DNA of 64,000 nucleotides from Membranipora membranacea (taxonomy: Eukaryota; Bryozoa; Gymnolaemata; Cheilostomatida; Membraniporidae). The position numbers were made by a program, and so were the translations under genes. Position 1 is the stretch's first letter; each line of letters begins with the position of its first letter. Shown here piece after piece: positions 60,411 to 64,000 of the stretch. Under the pieces are notes generated by a model. It made no database searches. It worked only from the letters and a program-made list of their open reading frames with translations, and was not told the DNA's origin. The stretch covers positions 5,890,001 through 5,954,000 of the forward strand of contig OU612072.1 in NCBI GenBank assembly GCA_914767715.1. The letters run 5' to 3'.

Positions 60411-62884
60411 GAAAGTTGACTACTAGCAATATCGATAACGAACTCAGCGTTCCCCAAAACAGATATTGTAATCAGTATGAAGTTATTGAACAGGCCAATA
60501 AGAAAAAAGTAAGATGTAATGGGCCAATCATATCAAAGCCTGTGAAAATTCGAAGAGAGAGGGCAACTCTTCATTTTGGAAGGTTTGAATGTGAGAGGGC
60601 AATTCCGAACCAGTTACCTTATTACCCTGGAGAATATTTAGATTTCCTTGGAAATTCAACAGCAAATATGCAAACAATTTTACTACAGCTTGTCCATTTG
60701 CCAGCAACAGCAAATCTCAAGATCCGAATAGAGCTGGTTGATATAGGCTATCCTGGTGGGACTCTCTTTAAGATTTTTCATGAAGCACAATCAAATGGAC
60801 TCACAGGTGAAGTTAATGAATGGATATTTCGGACATCAAGACCGATTAGAGAGGGACAGGGAATTTATATAGGGAGCTCAAATCTAACATTTCGATATGA
60901 CGGAATAAGGCTTCACAAAGGATTAGAGCACATCTGCATAAAGTACAAGGGTGAGTATGGTCCTGTTTGGTTTAGTTGTACATGAATGGAAAGGCTCCCA
61001 ACTAGAGAGATTTTTGATATATTTTGAGATTGAGCCTTCGCCAGTGAAATATTGGACTTTTAACACTAATTAAATACTTGTAGTTGAGTCTTGCGATGAA
61101 GATATCCCAATGCTCAGGACACTTAGACAAGTTCGCTATAACTCGTTCTGAATATGAAGCTACTTGTATGAAAGGTTACCAGTTAACGAATAGACACACA
61201 ACTTTCAACTGCAATAATCAAATATGGTATCCTCCTCTCAACTGCACAAGGGATGAGACTGCTGACATCTCAACAACAATCGATTCAACAACAGGTGAAA
61301 ATTTTATTGGCCCGGTCATTTCACTTTGTGTATTGCTTAGGATTGAGTTAAAAGGGACAGGCACAGCTAGGCAAACCATGCTTCGGACTGTGCCTTTTTC
61401 ATTATATACTGTGTATTCCAAAATATCAAGTCACTATGACGAACATATTTATTTCACATTTACACAATGACAGATTAGTGTAATCGAACAAATTAGACCA
61501 CAAAACATTGGATGGTTGTATCACAGAGTAAGGATATACAGAGGGGACACTTCAATGATCGTTATAGTGCCTGTGATTTTGATCCAGTGGGGGAAAATCA
61601 TCAATCTGGCCACCTGCAAATTTCAATAATTATATAAGTTACAATGTAAGGTTTTGTGCAGACATACCTTCCATTGATAGGTCATAATTCATGTTGTATT
61701 TATCCCAAAGACTGATTTCCAACTTTTTTGAAATGTCTAACCTTCAAGCTAAACACCATAGTACGGTCATTTTTTGCTAGGATACATAGGCTATGAGTTA
61801 TATGGGTTTTTAAAATGAGTTTTTTTTCATATAGATTTACAAGCAGCTAGGGTCAGTACACGGACATTTCCTTATTTTGATGACCAGCCATCCATCAATT
61901 GTCACATTTAAATCTATATGAAAAAACTCATTTTAAAAACCCATATAACTCATAGCCTATGTGTCCTAGCAAAAAGTGACCACAATATGGTGTATAACTG
62001 GAAGGTTGGACATTTCAAAAAAGTTGGAAATCAGTCTTTGGGATAAATACAGAATGAATTATGACCTATCAAAGGTAAGAATGTCTGCATAAAACCTTAC
62101 ATCATAACTTATATAATTATTGAAATTTGCAGGTGGCCAGATTGATGATTTTCCCCCTGTGGATCAAAACCGCGGGCTCTATAACGATCATTGAAGTGTC
62201 CCCTCTGTATGTCCTTACTCTGTGGTTGTATGACTGTGTGAAGTTCCTGTGTGGTGCATTATGTTTTGAATCATGTGCATTTCATAATGATTCTTTTTAG
62301 TCCCCACACAATCATTAAAGATCAACTTGAATGCTAGCCTTGGAGGAATTGGAATCTTGATCAGTATGACATCTCTGTTGGTGTATGTTCTCCACTTGGA
62401 TAGAAAAAGGTGAGTCCCCAAAGAAAAATGTATAATACATATTAATAAAAATCGGGATAAACCAACAAGAATAAAAAATCCCGAGGTCAGTTTCAATTGG
62501 AACTCTTGCTAGCTCGTCAGTTATAGAATCAGTTTGTATAACTTGCCTTTGCACCTGCGAAGGAGCAGCACACAAACGACAAAAAGTCTGCGTGACAACT
62601 TTAACAATTAACGACCAGCTTACAAATTGCTAATTGAAACATTGACACCTGTTGAAGCACTTATATCTATTTCTATAAAGCAGGTTCATAGAGCCTTGAT
62701 TTAGTGAAGTGCTGGGTACCCTTCTAGTGATTTCTTGATGGAAAGCATAAGAAACTGGCATAACAACAACCTGTCTGATATGATGATGCTAGTTTGACAT
62801 TTTTTAGATGTATTACCCCTGGTAGCAAACCGAAGACAACGATATGCCGTCCTCTTCCACCAGTACCGGTCGGTGAGGGATCAG
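60411..62884 (+). pseudogene. Receptor unit D: 3' half, one frameshift; continues past the window
   Basis: An exon at about 60411-60950 has a new N-terminal part (YCNQYEVIEQ, RATLHFGRFECERAIPNQ) fused to a CUB-like segment homologous to units A and B from about 60637 on. Further exons: 61084-61294 (sushi), 62301-62409 (TM, GGIGILISMTSLLVYVLHL), 62808-62884 (PLPPVPVGEGS). The tail exon should lie beyond 64000. The sushi exon is 211 bases instead of 210: an extra base near 61144 causes a frameshift soon after VRYNS. Until then the frame is open. A 702-bp foldback element sits between the sushi and TM exons. The upstream exons or promoter are unknown. Confidence 0.62.
61522..62223. mobile_element. 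702-bp foldback element with 8-bp target duplication
   Basis: Arms of about 320 bases are inverse of each other (left start CACAGAGTAAGGATATACAG, right end CTGTATGTCCTTACTCTGT), with a loop near 61840-61910. GGTTGTAT flanks both sides (61514-61521 and 62224-62231). The matching intron of unit B (about 38350) is uninterrupted. No coding capacity. Confidence 0.8.
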
Positions 62885-63253
62885 GTATGTATGCTTTAAA
62901 TCTCATTCCTTATTATGTTAAGTTATTAATTAGTCGCACTTCTTCTGGTCGTACGAATCATTTGTATTCAATTTGAATAATGTGCGTTTGAACCTGATTT
63001 ATGACCGCGTTTGATTTAGGAAACCAAGCCAAATACTTGATATTCGACACCAATCTCACAGTATCTCTTTTTGACACTTTGCCTGAACCACCAGGGAATC
63101 ATCAACTAATTCTGTGATTAAATAATTGCATAATTATATTTCCGTGATGTTATTGAATAAGTTAATGAGACAAAAAGAACAGTATTCTGATGATAATACT
63201 TCAACACAAACTCAACAATGTAAACCAAATACAATGTACATTCCTATTGGCTT

Positions 63254-63923
63254 TTAGTGTTTTTTCTTGAGGGCGTTGGTGATATCAGAGAGAGCACTGT
63301 TCTGACATAGGCTGTCATCTGCGCAGCCAGTGTATCTCAGGAAGTTCGGTCGATTCTTTGTATGCAGAAACTCCTCTGGACATAGCTTGCAAATACATCT
63401 ACCTGTGCTTTCCTGAATCTGGTGTGAGGCATTATCAGGAGCTCCACACTGCATACATGCCTTTCTGCACCAATACCAGTCATCATGTGGTACTTCTCGC
63501 AACAAGTAGAAAGCTAAAAAAAAGGGTTTAAAAATTCGACAAACATTACAAAAACTCACCTTCACAAGCCAGTGAGACAGTGCACAACAAATTAAAGCAG
63601 ATCATCTAGGCAAAGTGGAGATGTAAGGGCAATTTTGTGAAAGCACCGCCTCTAATGAAACAGCTTACATAAAGAGTTCCACTCCAAAAATGACTGAATT
63701 ATCAGTGTAGTACCAAGTCACAAGTTTTGTTGGCTGCATATATTTCACTGCATAGCAGTATGCAATGGAGATGATTTAACTTACATGGTCTGGTTCCATC
63801 ACTGCAGAACTGTCTCCAATCCACTTTCCCCCAGTCTCTTTGTATATCTTCCCAGTTCACGGTTAAACTATGAATTGATGCAGCAGCAATAATGACATAT
63901 AAGACAAATACAACCATTCCCAT
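63254..63923 (-). CDS. Nested antisense secreted Cys-rich protein, copy D
   Basis: Exons 63785-63923 and 63254-63513, minus strand, 132 residues, same phases as copies A and B. The signal peptide is MGMVVFVLYVIIAAASIHS. The nine Cys and the LKKKH end are kept. It lies downstream of the receptor D proline-rich exon, where the host intron is expected. It is the most diverged copy (SLTVNWEDIQ at the mature N-terminus) yet still fully open, unlike its host. Confidence 0.78.
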
Positions 63924-64000
63924 TTTGCCTTGAGCTTAATATAAAGATGAAACAGGACTTAATTGGGATTTATATGGTTGGTTTTATCTCATGAGGTGTT

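Overview
The window looks like nuclear DNA of an early-branching animal. It is AT-rich, its genes are split by short GT-AG introns, and the gene content is metazoan: FMN-type formins, a caspase-like protease, and CUB/sushi receptors. A demosponge is my best guess, but this is inference. All gene models come from reading splice sites and phases by eye.

Left third (1-22.2 kb): three plus-strand genes. The first is the 3' part of a formin (1-5988) with a polyproline FH1 exon and a complete FH2. The second is an intact 1383-residue gene (6992-14010) joining about 17 ankyrin repeats to a C-terminal caspase-like domain. The third is a formin paralogue (15711-22213) that has lost exactly the exons for FH1 and the start of FH2, yet stays in frame.

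Middle (22.2-49.5 kb): a tandem segmental duplication with a unit of about 10-12 kb. Each unit starts with a copy of the formin 3' UTR, followed by old gene and LINE fragments. Then comes a receptor gene: signal peptide, CUB, CUB-like, sushi, transmembrane helix, proline-rich tail and tyrosine tail with an ITAM-like motif. A small secreted cysteine-rich protein is encoded on the opposite strand inside one receptor intron. Units A (25-31 kb) and B (35-42 kb) are full length but the receptors carry frameshifts. Unit C (47.5-49.5 kb) stops inside the CUB-like exon.

Right third (49.5-64 kb): about 11 kb of mobile and repetitive DNA separates unit C from unit D. It holds a 348-bp satellite, tRNA-like elements, a hAT-type MITE with an 8-bp target duplication, a 2-kb element with inverted ends at TTAA, long palindromes, and part of a minus-strand membrane-protein gene. 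Unit D (60.4 kb to the window end) carries the 3' half of a receptor and a third full nested antisense gene.

The most unusual features are the ankyrin-caspase fusion, the co-duplicating receptor plus nested antisense secreted gene, and the FH1-less formin. Comparing duplicated units gives empty-site evidence for several transposon insertions.
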